Assembly: GCA_016703895.1 (NCBI GenBank)
Contig: JADJBE010000001.1
Span: forward strand, 874,556-938,555
Source of the DNA: Pseudomonadota bacterium
GTDB taxonomy: Bacteria; Pseudomonadota; Gammaproteobacteria; Steroidobacterales; Steroidobacteraceae
DNA: 64,000 nt
Reading direction: 5' to 3'
Shown here in pieces: positions 34,295-43,703 of this stretch (position 1 is the first letter of the stretch; each line of letters opens with the position of its first letter). A program made the translations under genes and the position numbers. Under the pieces are notes generated by a model. That model searched no databases. It was not told the DNA's origin and saw only the letters and a list, made by a program, of their open reading frames with translations.

Positions 34295-34960
34295 ATGAGC
34301 GTATTGGACGATCTTCGCGCGCTAGATCCTAACGACCCCGGTCGCTGGCCGTTGCCGGTTCGGGCTGGTGTGGTCGGTATTGCATTCGTCGCCATGTTGG
34401 GCGCGCTGTTCTATTTTCTCGTCTGGAACAAGCAGAAGCCGATCCTCGATCAACGCGTGCAGCAAGAGCAGACGCTGCGTGGCGAGTTCCAGACCAAGCA
34501 TTCCAAGGCCGCCAATCTGGCGCTTTATGAGCAGCAGCTGGCGGACATCGGCCGCTCTTTCGGCGCACTCCTGCGGCAGTTGCCCGGCAAGACAGAAGTA
34601 CCGAGTTTGCTGGTCGACATCTCGCAAGTGGGTGTCGCTTCGGGCCTGCAGGAAAAATTGTTTCAGCCGGCGCCTGAGATCAAGAAGGATTTCTATGCTG
34701 AGCTGCCGATCAAGATCCGTTTGACGGGTAGCTACCATCAGTTTGGCGAATTCGTGAGTGGCATCGCGGCGTTGCCTCGAATCGTCACGTTGCACGACAT
34801 CGCCATCGCGTCAGCGGAAAAAGACTCTTTTGACCAACTGACGCTCGATCTCACCGGCAAGACCTATCGCTACCTCGATGAGGAAGAGATAGCCGTTGCC
34901 GAGGCGGACAAGCGCAAAGCGGACCAAGTCAATCAAGCCGTGCAGGGCGGCGCTGAATAA
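34295..34960 (+). CDS. pilO: Type IV pilus assembly protein PilO
   Basis: 221 aa with one membrane helix at about residues 24-44 (AGVVGIAFVAMLGALFYFLV), a coiled coil (DQRVQQEQTLRGEFQTK) and a periplasmic domain (LRQLPGKTEVPSLLVDISQVG, typical of PilO). Dimerises with PilN in the inner-membrane alignment subcomplex. Starts four bases after pilN. Confidence 0.95.
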   Translation: MSVLDDLRALDPNDPGRWPLPVRAGVVGIAFVAMLGALFYFLVWNKQKPILDQRVQQEQTLRGEFQTKHSKAANLALYEQQLADIGRSFGALLRQLPGKTEVPSLLVDISQVGVASGLQEKLFQPAPEIKKDFYAELPIKIRLTGSYHQFGEFVSGIAALPRIVTLHDIAIASAEKDSFDQLTLDLTGKTYRYLDEEEIAVAEADKRKADQVNQAVQGGAE

Positions 34961-34981
34961 GCGCGCAACAGGGACAGAGGC

Positions 34982-35518
34982 ATGAGCAGGGTAGAAAATT
35001 TCAAATTAGCGTGGCCGCCAGTATTGCTGCTGGCAGCGCTGTCGCTGTCGTTGGTGGGCTGTTCCAGCAAGAACGACGAGTTGGATCGTTTCATTAGCGA
35101 TACCAAACAACAGCCCGGCGGGCGCGTTGAACCGCTACCGGAAGTAAAGCCTTACGAATCGTTCGCTTATGGTGCGACGACGATGCGCTCACCTTTCCAG
35201 CCCGGTGGCTCGGGCCAAGGCCCCACGGGTAGCCCGCAGTTGCGGCCGGATCAGCGCCGCAATCGAGAATTTCTCGAGCAGTTTTCGCTCGATACACTGA
35301 AAATGGTTGGCACGCTGAACATCGAGTCCAGGACCTATGGTCTGGTACAGACCAAGGACGGGCTCGTGCATCGCATACAGCCAGGCAATTACATTGGCCA
35401 GAGCGACGGCAAGGTCGTCGACGTCTCGGCTTCCAAGATTAGCGTCGTGGAAATCACTCCGGACGGACTCGGCGGTTATATGGAACGCCCCGCCGCGCTC
35501 GCCTTGAACACACGATGA
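34982..35518 (+). CDS. pilP: Type IV pilus lipoprotein PilP
   Basis: 178 aa with a lipoprotein signal (LSLVGCSSK, Cys about residue 23). LEQFSLDTLKMVGTL and HRIQPGNYIGQSDGKV (about 92-140) are the PilP beta-sandwich that contacts PilO/PilN and PilQ. The stop overlaps a possible pilQ ATG. Confidence 0.95.
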   Translation: MSRVENFKLAWPPVLLLAALSLSLVGCSSKNDELDRFISDTKQQPGGRVEPLPEVKPYESFAYGATTMRSPFQPGGSGQGPTGSPQLRPDQRRNREFLEQFSLDTLKMVGTLNIESRTYGLVQTKDGLVHRIQPGNYIGQSDGKVVDVSASKISVVEITPDGLGGYMERPAALALNTR

Positions 35519-35541
35519 TCCGCGACAGGGAGATGGATCGA

Positions 35542-37716
35542 ATGAAGAACTTCAACGCCCGCCAATCGGCAATGGCCGCAATCTTGTGGGCCACAGCCGG
35601 AATTGTCGGTCTGCTGGCGACTGCGACTGTCGCCGTTGCCCAGCCAGCGCCCAATACGTTGGAGGCCATCGATGTGCAGACGCTGCCAGGTCAGCAACTG
35701 CAGGTCACGATGAAGCTTTCCGGCCCGGCCCCGGAGCCGCTCTCGTTCACCATCGACAACCCGGCGCGGATTTCATTCGACTTACCCAACACCGTACTCG
35801 CGTTACCGTCGCGTCGCATCGACGTGCGGTCGGCCGGTCTCGATACGATTCTCGCCGCGGAAGCTGCGGGCCGTACGCGCCTGGTGATGAACCTCGATCG
35901 CTTGGTGCCCTACGAAACGCGTGTTGCGGGCGATACGATCGTCGTGACGCTGGGCGCTGCCGCCGTTGCCGCGCAGCCGGCCGCTGCCGCGCGTAACGCA
36001 GCGTCCAATTCGGTCGTTAGCGCCGCACCCAGCGGTCCGCGCGCTATCCGTTCCATTGATTTTCGCCGCGGCAACGACGGCGCCGGCCGCGTCGTCGTGC
36101 GCTTGTCCGATCCGCGCACGCCGATCAGCCTCAAGCAGCTCGGCAATCAGATCGTGGTCGATTTCGCGGGAGCGGACGTGCCGCGCAATCTGATGCGCCG
36201 CTATGACGCGGTTGATTTTGCCACTCCGGTGAGCAATTTCGACGTCACGCGCGTTGACGAAGGTGCTCGCATTGCCATCAACGCCACCGGCGACTACGAG
36301 CAGCTCGCCTATCAGTCTGACGATCAATACGTCATCGAGATTCAGCCCCGCCGCAAGGCCGCCGAGCAGGCCGAAGTCAAACGCGCTTACACGGGCGAGC
36401 GTCTGACACTCAATTTCCAGGACATCGAGACACGCGCCGTGCTGCAGTTGCTGGCCGACGCCAGCGGCCAGAACATTGTTGTGTCCGACAGTGTGCAGGG
36501 TAGCGTCACGTTGCGTTTGCAGAACGTGCCGTGGGACCAGGCCCTCGACATCGTGTTGCGCACCAAGGGGCTCGACAAGCGCCGCGACGACAACGTCATC
36601 ATCATTGCGCCGGCCGACGAGCTGGCAGCGCGCGAGAAATCCGAACTTGCCGCCAAGAAAGACATCCAGGAACTCGCGCCACTGCGTTCTGAGTATCTGC
36701 AGGTCAACTATGCCAAAGCGGCAGACCTCGCCGACCTCATCAAGGCGCAGGGCAGCGGCGGTTCGCTGTTGTCGGCGCGCGGCAGCGTCGCGGTGGACGA
36801 ACGCACTAACACCTTGCTGCTGCAGGACACGGTCGATCGGTTGGCGGACATTCGCCGGCTTGTCGGCACGCTGGACATTCCCGTCCGCCAGGTGTTGATC
36901 GAAGCGCGCATCGTGATCGTGAACGACGACTTCTCGCGCGAGCTCGGCGTACGCGCCGGTTTCACAGGTAGTCAGCGCAATGGCAACGACGGCGTGTTCC
37001 TCACCTCCGGCAGCGCCGAGTCGGTCGATACCGGCCTCGGTTCTGCGCTCGACAACTTGTCGGGTGGCGGCGTATCGCCGTACCCGATCGAGGTACCTGT
37101 CGGCGGCGTGGCCTCCAACCGCTACAACGTCAATCTACCCGTGTCGAACCCGGCCGGACGGCTCGCGTTCATGCTGCTCGGCTCCGATTACATCGTCGAT
37201 CTCGAGTTGTCAGCGGCGCAGGCCGAAGGCCGCGGCGAGATCATCTCCTCGCCGCGCGTCATCACCGCCAACCAGCGCGAGGCCAGCATCGAGCAGGGCG
37301 TCGAGATTCCCTACCAGGAAGCCGCGTCCTCGGGTGCGACCACGATTCAATTCAAGAAAGCGGTGTTGGCCCTCAAGGTCACCCCGCAGATCACGCCTGA
37401 CAACCGCATCATTCTCGATCTCAACGTCAAGAAGGACTCGGTCGGCCAGGTGGTCGTGAGCTCCGGTGGCGTCAACGTACCCTCGATCGACACGCGCGAG
37501 ATCAGCACCCAGGTGCTGGTGAACGACGGTCAGACGGTGGTGCTGGGCGGCATTCTCGAGACCGAGAAGCGCGACACCGAACAGAAGGTTCCCTACCTCG
37601 GCGACGTGCCGGTGCTGGGGCGCCTGTTCAAGACGACTCGCAAGACCAACAACAAGGATGAGCTGCTGATCTTCGTCACCCCGAAGATTCTGCGTGAAGG
37701 GGTCAGCGTGTACTGA
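35542..37716 (+). CDS. pilQ: Type IV pilus secretin PilQ
   Basis: Outer-membrane pore for the pilus. About 724 aa: signal peptide (GIVGLLATATVAVA), two AMIN domains (about 30-135 and 160-270), STN domain (LTLNFQDIETRAVLQLLADASG), secretin N-domain, then the secretin core with IISSPRVITANQREASIEQG and LGDVPVLGRLFK near the C-terminus. An ATG at 35515 overlaps the pilP stop, but the ATG at 35542 has AGGGAG nine bases upstream and begins the signal peptide, so I prefer it. Confidence 0.95.
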   Translation: MKNFNARQSAMAAILWATAGIVGLLATATVAVAQPAPNTLEAIDVQTLPGQQLQVTMKLSGPAPEPLSFTIDNPARISFDLPNTVLALPSRRIDVRSAGLDTILAAEAAGRTRLVMNLDRLVPYETRVAGDTIVVTLGAAAVAAQPAAAARNAASNSVVSAAPSGPRAIRSIDFRRGNDGAGRVVVRLSDPRTPISLKQLGNQIVVDFAGADVPRNLMRRYDAVDFATPVSNFDVTRVDEGARIAINATGDYEQLAYQSDDQYVIEIQPRRKAAEQAEVKRAYTGERLTLNFQDIETRAVLQLLADASGQNIVVSDSVQGSVTLRLQNVPWDQALDIVLRTKGLDKRRDDNVIIIAPADELAAREKSELAAKKDIQELAPLRSEYLQVNYAKAADLADLIKAQGSGGSLLSARGSVAVDERTNTLLLQDTVDRLADIRRLVGTLDIPVRQVLIEARIVIVNDDFSRELGVRAGFTGSQRNGNDGVFLTSGSAESVDTGLGSALDNLSGGGVSPYPIEVPVGGVASNRYNVNLPVSNPAGRLAFMLLGSDYIVDLELSAAQAEGRGEIISSPRVITANQREASIEQGVEIPYQEAASSGATTIQFKKAVLALKVTPQITPDNRIILDLNVKKDSVGQVVVSSGGVNVPSIDTREISTQVLVNDGQTVVLGGILETEKRDTEQKVPYLGDVPVLGRLFKTTRKTNNKDELLIFVTPKILREGVSVY

Positions 37717-37762
37717 CGGGTAAGGGACCCGCACAGCACGTCAGTCATTCAGGTAAACACAC

Positions 37763-39589
37763 ATGCGTAAGATTTTTGCACTAGTTTTGTCAGCGGCCTG
37801 GTTGCTCGCCTCGTGTGGCGGCAGCGGTACCAACGACTCATTCCGCGAGGACGGCGGTTTGCCGCCAGCGGGGCCCGTTACCCCGACTGTGGCTAGCGTT
37901 AGCGTGACCACGAGCGCGCCGACCATCCCCTCGGACGGCTCATCGCCCGCGCAGATCAAGGCGTTCGTGCGTGGCGCTAACAACAACTTCCTCACCGGCG
38001 TACCGGTGGCCTTCACTTCCACCTCGGGCGGTCTGCAAATCGCCACTGGGCCGACCGGAGCTGATGGCAGCGTCGAGGCCATGCTGAGCGTGGCCGGTGA
38101 TCCGAGCACTCGCAACATCACCGTGACAGCCACCGCCGGTGGCGTTTCGTCGACGGTAGATGTTCGGGTCGTTGGCTCGCGTCTCTCTATCCAAGGCCCC
38201 GCCTCGCTGGTATCCGGCGAGACCGGTAATTACACGGTCGCGCTGATCGACGGTGCCGATAACGGCATTGCCAATCGGCCCGTGACGCTGACCTCCGCGC
38301 AGAGCAATGCGCTCACCCCGGCCAGCGTTACGACCGACACCAACGGCCGTGCGAATTTCACGCTGCGCATCAACGGTGCCAGCAACGACACCGTCACGGC
38401 GTCCGCGCTGGGCGTCACGGCACAACAAGTCGTGGTGGTTAGCAGTGCCGCATTCACTTTCACGGCTCCTGTGGCTGGCACCGAAGTTCCTTTGGGTAAT
38501 TCGCAGGTCGTCACGGTGCGCTGGCAACAAAGCGGCGTGCCCGTTGTCGGCCAAGTGATCCAGTTCGCCACCACTCGGGGCTCGTTATCCGCAGGTTCGG
38601 CGACCACCAACGCCAGTGGCGACGCCACGGTCAATATTAGTTCGACCAACGCGGGTGGTGCTGTTATCAGTGCCACCGCTGGCACGGCTACGGCTACACG
38701 AGCGCTAGAGTTTGTCGCGACGTCCGTAGCGAATGTCGATGTACAGCCCAGCACCTTTACCGTTGGTCCGAATGAGCAGAGTGTGTTGACTGCGGTCGTT
38801 CGCGACGCCGCTGGCAACTTGGTAAAGAACAGGACCGTCCAGTTCTCTTTGCAGGACGTGTCTGGTGGATCGTTAACGACGCCCTCTGCTGTTACCGATA
38901 GCCAGGGTCGAGCGCAATCGGTCTATACGGCTGGTTCCGTCACCACGGCGCAGGACGGTGTTGTTATCACTGTAACCGTGAATGGTGCACCGGGCGTACA
39001 AGATGTGGTCAGGCTCACCGTCGGACGTAAAGAGGTGTTCATCTCGCTGGGCACTGGTAATAAGATCGAGAAGATCAACAACGATACGCAGTATCGCGTG
39101 CGCTATGCCGTTCAGGTCACTGACGCACCAGGCAACGGCGTCGCGAACGTTGTTCTGAATTCCAGCGTTTTGTCTGAGGTCTATGTCAAGGGCGGGCGAG
39201 TATGGAACGCCGTCGCCGGTAGTTGGGTAATATCGAATCCAGTGTTTTGTAGTGATGAAGACGTCAATCGTGATGGTGTGTTGAATCCGGGCGAGGACTT
39301 CAATAGTTCCAGCCGAATTGAAGCGGGTAATATCGCGACCGTGACGCCGCGCACAGTGACAACGGACGCTAGCGGCTTTGCGCAGCTGGAAGTCGTGTAC
39401 CCGATGGAATACGCGTATTACGTCTTCGTTGCGCTGGATGCACGTACCTCAGTGCAAGGCACTGAGTTTGTGCGTACTGTGAGATTTGAGTTACCGGGAT
39501 CAGCCGACGACTTCAATAACCAGCAGGTTTCGCCGCCGGGCATCAATAGTCCATTCGGGGTCGCCGGAACCTGTAACAACCCAAACTAG
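37763..39589 (+). CDS. Lipoprotein with repeated Ig-like (Big-1) domains and an EF-hand-like loop
   Basis: 608 aa, 46 bases after pilQ and before the only clear terminator in the region, so probably cotranscribed with pilMNOPQ. Lipobox LLASC (Cys about residue 19). Then about four invasin-type Ig repeats (residues 40-430), each with a V-D-x-x-G-x-A/V pattern such as TTDTNGRANFTLRI and TTNASGDATVNISS. A C-terminal domain of about 170 residues includes DVNRDGVLNPGE near 500, a perfect Ca-binding EF-hand/dockerin loop. Likely periplasmic or surface-exposed. A role with the pilus is inferred from position only. Confidence 0.82.
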   Translation: MRKIFALVLSAAWLLASCGGSGTNDSFREDGGLPPAGPVTPTVASVSVTTSAPTIPSDGSSPAQIKAFVRGANNNFLTGVPVAFTSTSGGLQIATGPTGADGSVEAMLSVAGDPSTRNITVTATAGGVSSTVDVRVVGSRLSIQGPASLVSGETGNYTVALIDGADNGIANRPVTLTSAQSNALTPASVTTDTNGRANFTLRINGASNDTVTASALGVTAQQVVVVSSAAFTFTAPVAGTEVPLGNSQVVTVRWQQSGVPVVGQVIQFATTRGSLSAGSATTNASGDATVNISSTNAGGAVISATAGTATATRALEFVATSVANVDVQPSTFTVGPNEQSVLTAVVRDAAGNLVKNRTVQFSLQDVSGGSLTTPSAVTDSQGRAQSVYTAGSVTTAQDGVVITVTVNGAPGVQDVVRLTVGRKEVFISLGTGNKIEKINNDTQYRVRYAVQVTDAPGNGVANVVLNSSVLSEVYVKGGRVWNAVAGSWVISNPVFCSDEDVNRDGVLNPGEDFNSSSRIEAGNIATVTPRTVTTDASGFAQLEVVYPMEYAYYVFVALDARTSVQGTEFVRTVRFELPGSADDFNNQQVSPPGINSPFGVAGTCNNPN

Positions 39590-39611
39590 GGTTGCAGCGC
39601 CCTTCGATCGC

Positions 39612-39643
39612 AAAGGCCGCCCCGACAACGGGCGGCCTTTTTC
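39612..39643 (+). terminator. Rho-independent terminator of the pil operon
   Basis: AAAGGCCGCCC (39612-39622), 7-base loop, GGGCGGCCTTT (39630-39640), with the T-run continuing to 39642. Perfect 11-bp stem, 22 bases after the Ig-lipoprotein stop. The A-tract upstream could let it work in both directions. Confidence 0.92.
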
Positions 39644-39719
39644 TTTCCCCACTCAAGATCATTGTTGCTGACCGTGGACATCGGTACGCGTTTAGCGGGT
39701 GTTTCGATGAGCGTGCAAG

Positions 39720-39893
39720 GTGCGGGCTGCGGGTACGTGGCACGGCTATAGAGATCGCCGCAGCACGAATCCGGCGCGCTCCTGCGCCTGGGAAATCTGG
39801 CCTCAACACCGGGGAAAGATGCGCGCCGAATTCGTGCAAGGGCACGCCGCAGGCGCGATCGACCTAGCCGTGCCACGTATCCGCAGCCCGCGC
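39720..39893 (+). repeat. Nested palindromic intergenic element, copy D
   Basis: 174 bases, same orientation as C. Outer arms of 29 bases (39720-39748 with 39865-39893) pair throughout, with two G-T oppositions. Their sequence is unlike the other copies. Inner hairpin CGCC-GCA-GGCG (39845-39855) and a 17-base stem with one mismatch (39763-39779 with 39821-39837). It lies between the pil-operon terminator and aroK, and may overlap the aroK promoter. Confidence 0.9.
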
Positions 39894-39931
39894 CTAACCC
39901 ACCCATCCCAACATACGTTTATGCTTCGCCC

Positions 39932-40465
39932 ATGGCCAAGGTCGCGAACAAGGTCTTCCTGATTGGCCCCATGGGCTCCGGCAAGTCCGCCGTGGGCAAG
40001 TACCTGGCGCGAACCCTGCAACTGCCCTTCGTCGACAGCGACGCCGAGATCGAGCGTCGCACCGGCGTGGACATTACGTACATCTTCGATCGCGAGGGCG
40101 AGGCGGGGTTTCGGCAGCGTGAGCACGAGGCGCTGGAGGAACTGACCCAACGCCCGTCGCTGGTCCTGGCTACCGGCGGTGGCGCCGTCTTGCTGCCCGA
40201 AAATCGCCGCTTGTTGGCGGACCACGGCTTTGTCGTCTATCTCGAGACTGCGGTCGAGCAGCAGGTGGAGCGTGTGCGGCAAAGCCGCCATCGCCCGTTG
40301 CTTCAAGATGTCGATCCGGCAGTCAAGCTGGGCGACCTGATGACCGTGCGTGCGCCGCTCTACGAGTCGTTGGCGGACGTCAAAGTGACCACCGACCATC
40401 GACGCGTCCAGACAGTAGCCGCAGAAATCCGTGCTGCACTCAAGCACCTGCCGCAAGCCGAATAG
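39932..40465 (+). CDS. aroK: Shikimate kinase
   Basis: Phosphorylates shikimate at O3. 177 aa: P-loop GPMGSGKSAVGK near residue 12, VDSDAEIERRTG near 34, FRQREHEALEEL and TGGGAVLLPENR near 79. The pilQ-aroK-aroB order is common in gammaproteobacteria; here a lipoprotein gene and element D intervene. Confidence 0.96.
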   Translation: MAKVANKVFLIGPMGSGKSAVGKYLARTLQLPFVDSDAEIERRTGVDITYIFDREGEAGFRQREHEALEELTQRPSLVLATGGGAVLLPENRRLLADHGFVVYLETAVEQQVERVRQSRHRPLLQDVDPAVKLGDLMTVRAPLYESLADVKVTTDHRRVQTVAAEIRAALKHLPQAE

Positions 40466-40555
40466 ACCGGCAGTTGACGCATTTAGAGGCCAATTTCCAG
40501 CGTATTCGCCGCGAAAGGGTGTCGATCGCTGCGTCTAGCGGGCTGGTTCCGCCCC

Positions 40556-40561
40556 TATAAT
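40556..40561 (+). promoter_or_regulatory. Candidate -10 element of aroB
   Basis: Perfect TATAAT in the 129-base aroK-aroB gap, 33 bases upstream of the aroB start. No good -35 is seen at 16-18 bases. Confidence 0.35.
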
Positions 40562-40594
40562 GGCGGCAGTTCCTAGCCGCCCAAAGCATCCCCC

Positions 40595-41683
40595 TTGTCT
40601 ACGATCGCAGCACAACTCACCGTCGAGCTGGCCGACCGGCGTTATCCGATAATTATCGGCAACCACTTGTCAGCCGATGGCCTGCTGCTCGACGACATGA
40701 TCCCCCAGCGCGACTTGCTGTTGGTGAGCAATACGACCGTGGCACCGCTCTATGCCGAAACCTTGACCGCGGCACTTGCGCCACGGCGAGTGGTGCGCGT
40801 TGATCTGCCGGACGGCGAGTCTTACAAGACGCTCGTCACGGTGCAGCGCATCCTCGACGTGCTGGTTACCAATCGCTTTGGTCGGGACGCTCTGGTCGTG
40901 GCACTGGGTGGTGGCGTCGTGGGTGACATGGCCGGGTTTGCGGCTGCCTGCTACCAGCGTGGGGTCGCCTATCTGCAAGTACCTACTTCGCTCTTGGCTC
41001 AGGTGGACTCATCCGTTGGCGGCAAGACGGGTGTCAATCATCCCGGTGGCAAGAATCTCATCGGTGCGTTTCATCAACCCGTCGGCGTGCTCGCCGACAC
41101 CAGCACATTAGCGACCCTGCCGGATCGGGAGCTACGCGCTGGGCTTGCCGAGGTGATCAAATACGGTCTGATCATCGATGCCGGTTTCTTCGGCTGGCTG
41201 GAGCAAAACCTCGACGCGTTGTTAGCGCGGGACGCAGCGGCGCTGGCGTATGCGATCCACCGCTCCTGTCAGACCAAGGCGCAGATCGTTGCTCGCGACG
41301 AGCGCGAACAGGGTGAGCGGGCTCTCCTGAATCTTGGCCATACTTTTGGGCACGCGATCGAGGCAGCCACTAGCTATCAGACCTGGCTGCACGGCGAGGC
41401 GGTCGCAACCGGTATGTTGATGGCCGCGCAGATGTCTGCACGGCTCGGCTGGTGCCCCGCGCCGCAAGTCGAGCGGCTTGCGAGGCTGCTGGAACGCGCC
41501 GGCTTGCCGACTAACGCCACCGGGCTTGGAGCCGCTGAGCTACGTGCCTTGATGCAGATCGACAAGAAGGTAGCAGCTGGTCACGTGCGGCTCATTTTGC
41601 TCAAGGACATCGGTGCGGCCGTGCTAACAGGTGACTATCCCGAGGCGGCGCTGGCGGCCACCTTGAGCGCCAGCACGGCATGA
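40595..41683 (+). CDS. aroB: 3-dehydroquinate synthase
   Basis: Second step of the shikimate pathway, NAD- and zinc-dependent. 362 aa: DGESYKTLVTVQRILD near residue 70, VALGGGVVGDMAGFAAA near 105, PTSLLAQVDSSVGGKTGVNHP near 130, and zinc ligands in NLGHTFGHAIEA near 250. Starts at a TTG (40595). Its stop overlaps dgt. Confidence 0.96.
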   Translation: MSTIAAQLTVELADRRYPIIIGNHLSADGLLLDDMIPQRDLLLVSNTTVAPLYAETLTAALAPRRVVRVDLPDGESYKTLVTVQRILDVLVTNRFGRDALVVALGGGVVGDMAGFAAACYQRGVAYLQVPTSLLAQVDSSVGGKTGVNHPGGKNLIGAFHQPVGVLADTSTLATLPDRELRAGLAEVIKYGLIIDAGFFGWLEQNLDALLARDAAALAYAIHRSCQTKAQIVARDEREQGERALLNLGHTFGHAIEAATSYQTWLHGEAVATGMLMAAQMSARLGWCPAPQVERLARLLERAGLPTNATGLGAAELRALMQIDKKVAAGHVRLILLKDIGAAVLTGDYPEAALAATLSASTA

Positions 41684-42849
41684 CCGGATCCGCCGACGTC
41701 GGTCTAGCACCCTACGCCGCCGATCCCGCGCGGACTCGTGGCCGTCGGTATGCGGAGCCACCACCAGAGTACCGCAGCGAGTTTCAGCGCGATCGGGATC
41801 GCATCGTCCATTGCAATGCGTTTCGACGGCTCACCTACAAGACCCAGGTGTTCGTCAATCACGAGGGCGATCTGTATCGCACGCGTGTCACACATTCGCT
41901 TGAGGTGGCGCAAATTGCGCGCACCGTGGCGCGTGCGCTCCAGCTGAACGAAACGTTGACCGAGGCGATTTGTCTCGCGCACGATCTCGGGCACACGCCG
42001 TTTGGTCACGCAGGCCAGGACGCGCTTAATGCCTGCATGCGCGAGTTCGGCGGTTTCGAGCACAACCTGCAGTCGCTCAGGGTGGTGGACCAGCTCGAGG
42101 AGCGCTATGCCGAGTTTGACGGCCTCAACCTCACGTTTGAATGCCGCGAAGGAATTCTCAAACATTGCTCGCTCGAGAATGCCAAGCTGTTGGGCGAGCT
42201 GGGGCAGCGCTTTGTCCGTGGGCAGCAGCCTGGTCTCGAAGCGCAGTTGGCCAATCTGGCAGACGCCATCGCCTATAACAACCACGATGTCGATGACGGC
42301 GTCCGTGCAGGCCTGATCTCCGTCGAGGAGCTGCGTGGTGTCGCGCTGTTCGACCGTTACTACTCCGAGGTTGTGGCGCGCTACCCCGCTAGCGCACCAC
42401 GTCGACAGTTGCACGAGACGATTCGCCGCATGGTCAATGCGCTGGTGGTGGATCTGGTCACGAACGCCCAGCGTTGCATCGATACGGCCGGTGTAAAGAC
42501 CATCGAGCAAGTACGCGAGCATGAACGAGCGCTGGTCAATCTGAGCCCCGCCATGTACGCCGAGCACGTCGAGCTCAAGCGGTTTCTGAACCGGTCACTT
42601 TATCGTCACCCGCAGGTCATCGAGATGACGCAGCGTGCGCGGCAGGTTGTCACCGATTTGTTTGTCGCCTTGCTGGCCGACGGCTCGTTGCTGCCGCTAG
42701 AGCACCGCGAGGCGGCGGCGCGGGCGGAGGACGCGCACAGTAAAGCGGGTCGAGCACGCGTTGTCGCCGACTACGTAGCTGGCATGACCGATCGATTCGC
42801 ATTTCAGGAACACGAGCGTATCGCGCGGGTGCAAGCGAGTCAGCCATGA
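41680..42849 (+). CDS. dgt: dGTP triphosphohydrolase-like HD protein
   Basis: Hydrolyses dNTPs (dGTP or others) to nucleoside and triphosphate. 389 aa: RLTYKTQVFVNHEGDLYRTR near residue 50, HD metal site in THSLEVAQIAR and CLAHDLGHTPFGHAG near 100, and AYNNHDVDDGVRAG near 205. This is the shorter, type 2 dGTPase-like subfamily. ATGA overlaps join it to aroB upstream and to the DUF6502 gene downstream. Confidence 0.94.
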   Translation: MTGSADVGLAPYAADPARTRGRRYAEPPPEYRSEFQRDRDRIVHCNAFRRLTYKTQVFVNHEGDLYRTRVTHSLEVAQIARTVARALQLNETLTEAICLAHDLGHTPFGHAGQDALNACMREFGGFEHNLQSLRVVDQLEERYAEFDGLNLTFECREGILKHCSLENAKLLGELGQRFVRGQQPGLEAQLANLADAIAYNNHDVDDGVRAGLISVEELRGVALFDRYYSEVVARYPASAPRRQLHETIRRMVNALVVDLVTNAQRCIDTAGVKTIEQVREHERALVNLSPAMYAEHVELKRFLNRSLYRHPQVIEMTQRARQVVTDLFVALLADGSLLPLEHREAAARAEDAHSKAGRARVVADYVAGMTDRFAFQEHERIARVQASQP

Positions 42850-43703
42850 CGCGCGTCCCGCCGCCCCGCACGTCGGCGCAGCTAGAGACCGCGCTCGATA
42901 CGGCAACCCATGCCGCCCTCTTTGAGCTGGCGCGGCTGCTGGTGTCGGCGGGCTATGGATTCGGCGCTTTTGCGCAGCACGCCAAGCAAGCCTTCGTGGA
43001 GGCGGCGGGCGAGGTGCTTGCGCGCCAGGGCACCCGCCTCAATCGCTCGATGATCGCTGCGTCCACCGGACTAACACGAGGCGAAGTCGCCGCGTTGCTG
43101 CGTACCAAGCAACGTATGCCTCATTCGTCACGACGCATCAGCCGCGCCGCCCGGCTCGCGGCGGCCTGGCGTTCGGACCAGGCGTTCCGCGGTCGTAGCC
43201 TCGCGATCAAGTCAGCGCAGCCGAGCGCAGGCAAGGCGACGATAGCGCCGACGTTCGATGAGCTGGTTCGGCTGCATGGCGGTGATATCCCGCCGCGTGC
43301 CATGCAGGCGGAGCTGCTGCGCAGCGGGCTTGCCGAGAAAACACGCGATGGGCGCCTGAAGCTCTCGAGTGCCAGTCGCGACCATGTGCAGCGGGCGGTG
43401 CAAGCGATGGAAGCAACGCTGCCATGGCTGCAGGTGGTCACGCCGCAGGTCATCGATCCGCATCCCGGCGAGCCTATTTCCTCCAGCAAGACGGTTGCAG
43501 CACTGGCATTCGCGAACGAGCGCGAGCTGTTTGCGGCGCTGGACCGTGTCCTCGAACGCAGTGGCACGCTGGTCGATGGTTTCAAAGCGCGCGCGGCCGG
43601 TCCGCGTGCGCCGGGCGAGCTGATCGTCGGCATCGCGATCGCGGGTTCCAGACCACCGCGGGCAACCGCGAAAACAACACTCCCGCCCGCGAAGCGCCGC
43701 TAA
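42846..43703 (+). CDS. DUF6502 family protein
   Basis: 285 aa, no signal or membrane segment, rich in Arg and Ala. N-terminal half: LARLLVSAGYGFGAFAQHAKQAFVEAA, then RSMIAASTGLTRGEVAALLRTKQ, which reads like a helix-turn-helix. This fits DUF6502, proteins of unknown function with a possible DNA-binding region. Overlaps dgt by four bases. It converges with fadD, with the two stops overlapping by four bases. Confidence 0.75.
   Translation: MTRVPPPRTSAQLETALDTATHAALFELARLLVSAGYGFGAFAQHAKQAFVEAAGEVLARQGTRLNRSMIAASTGLTRGEVAALLRTKQRMPHSSRRISRAARLAAAWRSDQAFRGRSLAIKSAQPSAGKATIAPTFDELVRLHGGDIPPRAMQAELLRSGLAEKTRDGRLKLSSASRDHVQRAVQAMEATLPWLQVVTPQVIDPHPGEPISSSKTVAALAFANERELFAALDRVLERSGTLVDGFKARAAGPRAPGELIVGIAIAGSRPPRATAKTTLPPAKRR

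Noticed and set aside
41704..42567. 287-codon frame antisense to dgt
   Set aside because: Shadow of a strongly supported HD-domain gene; no start context.
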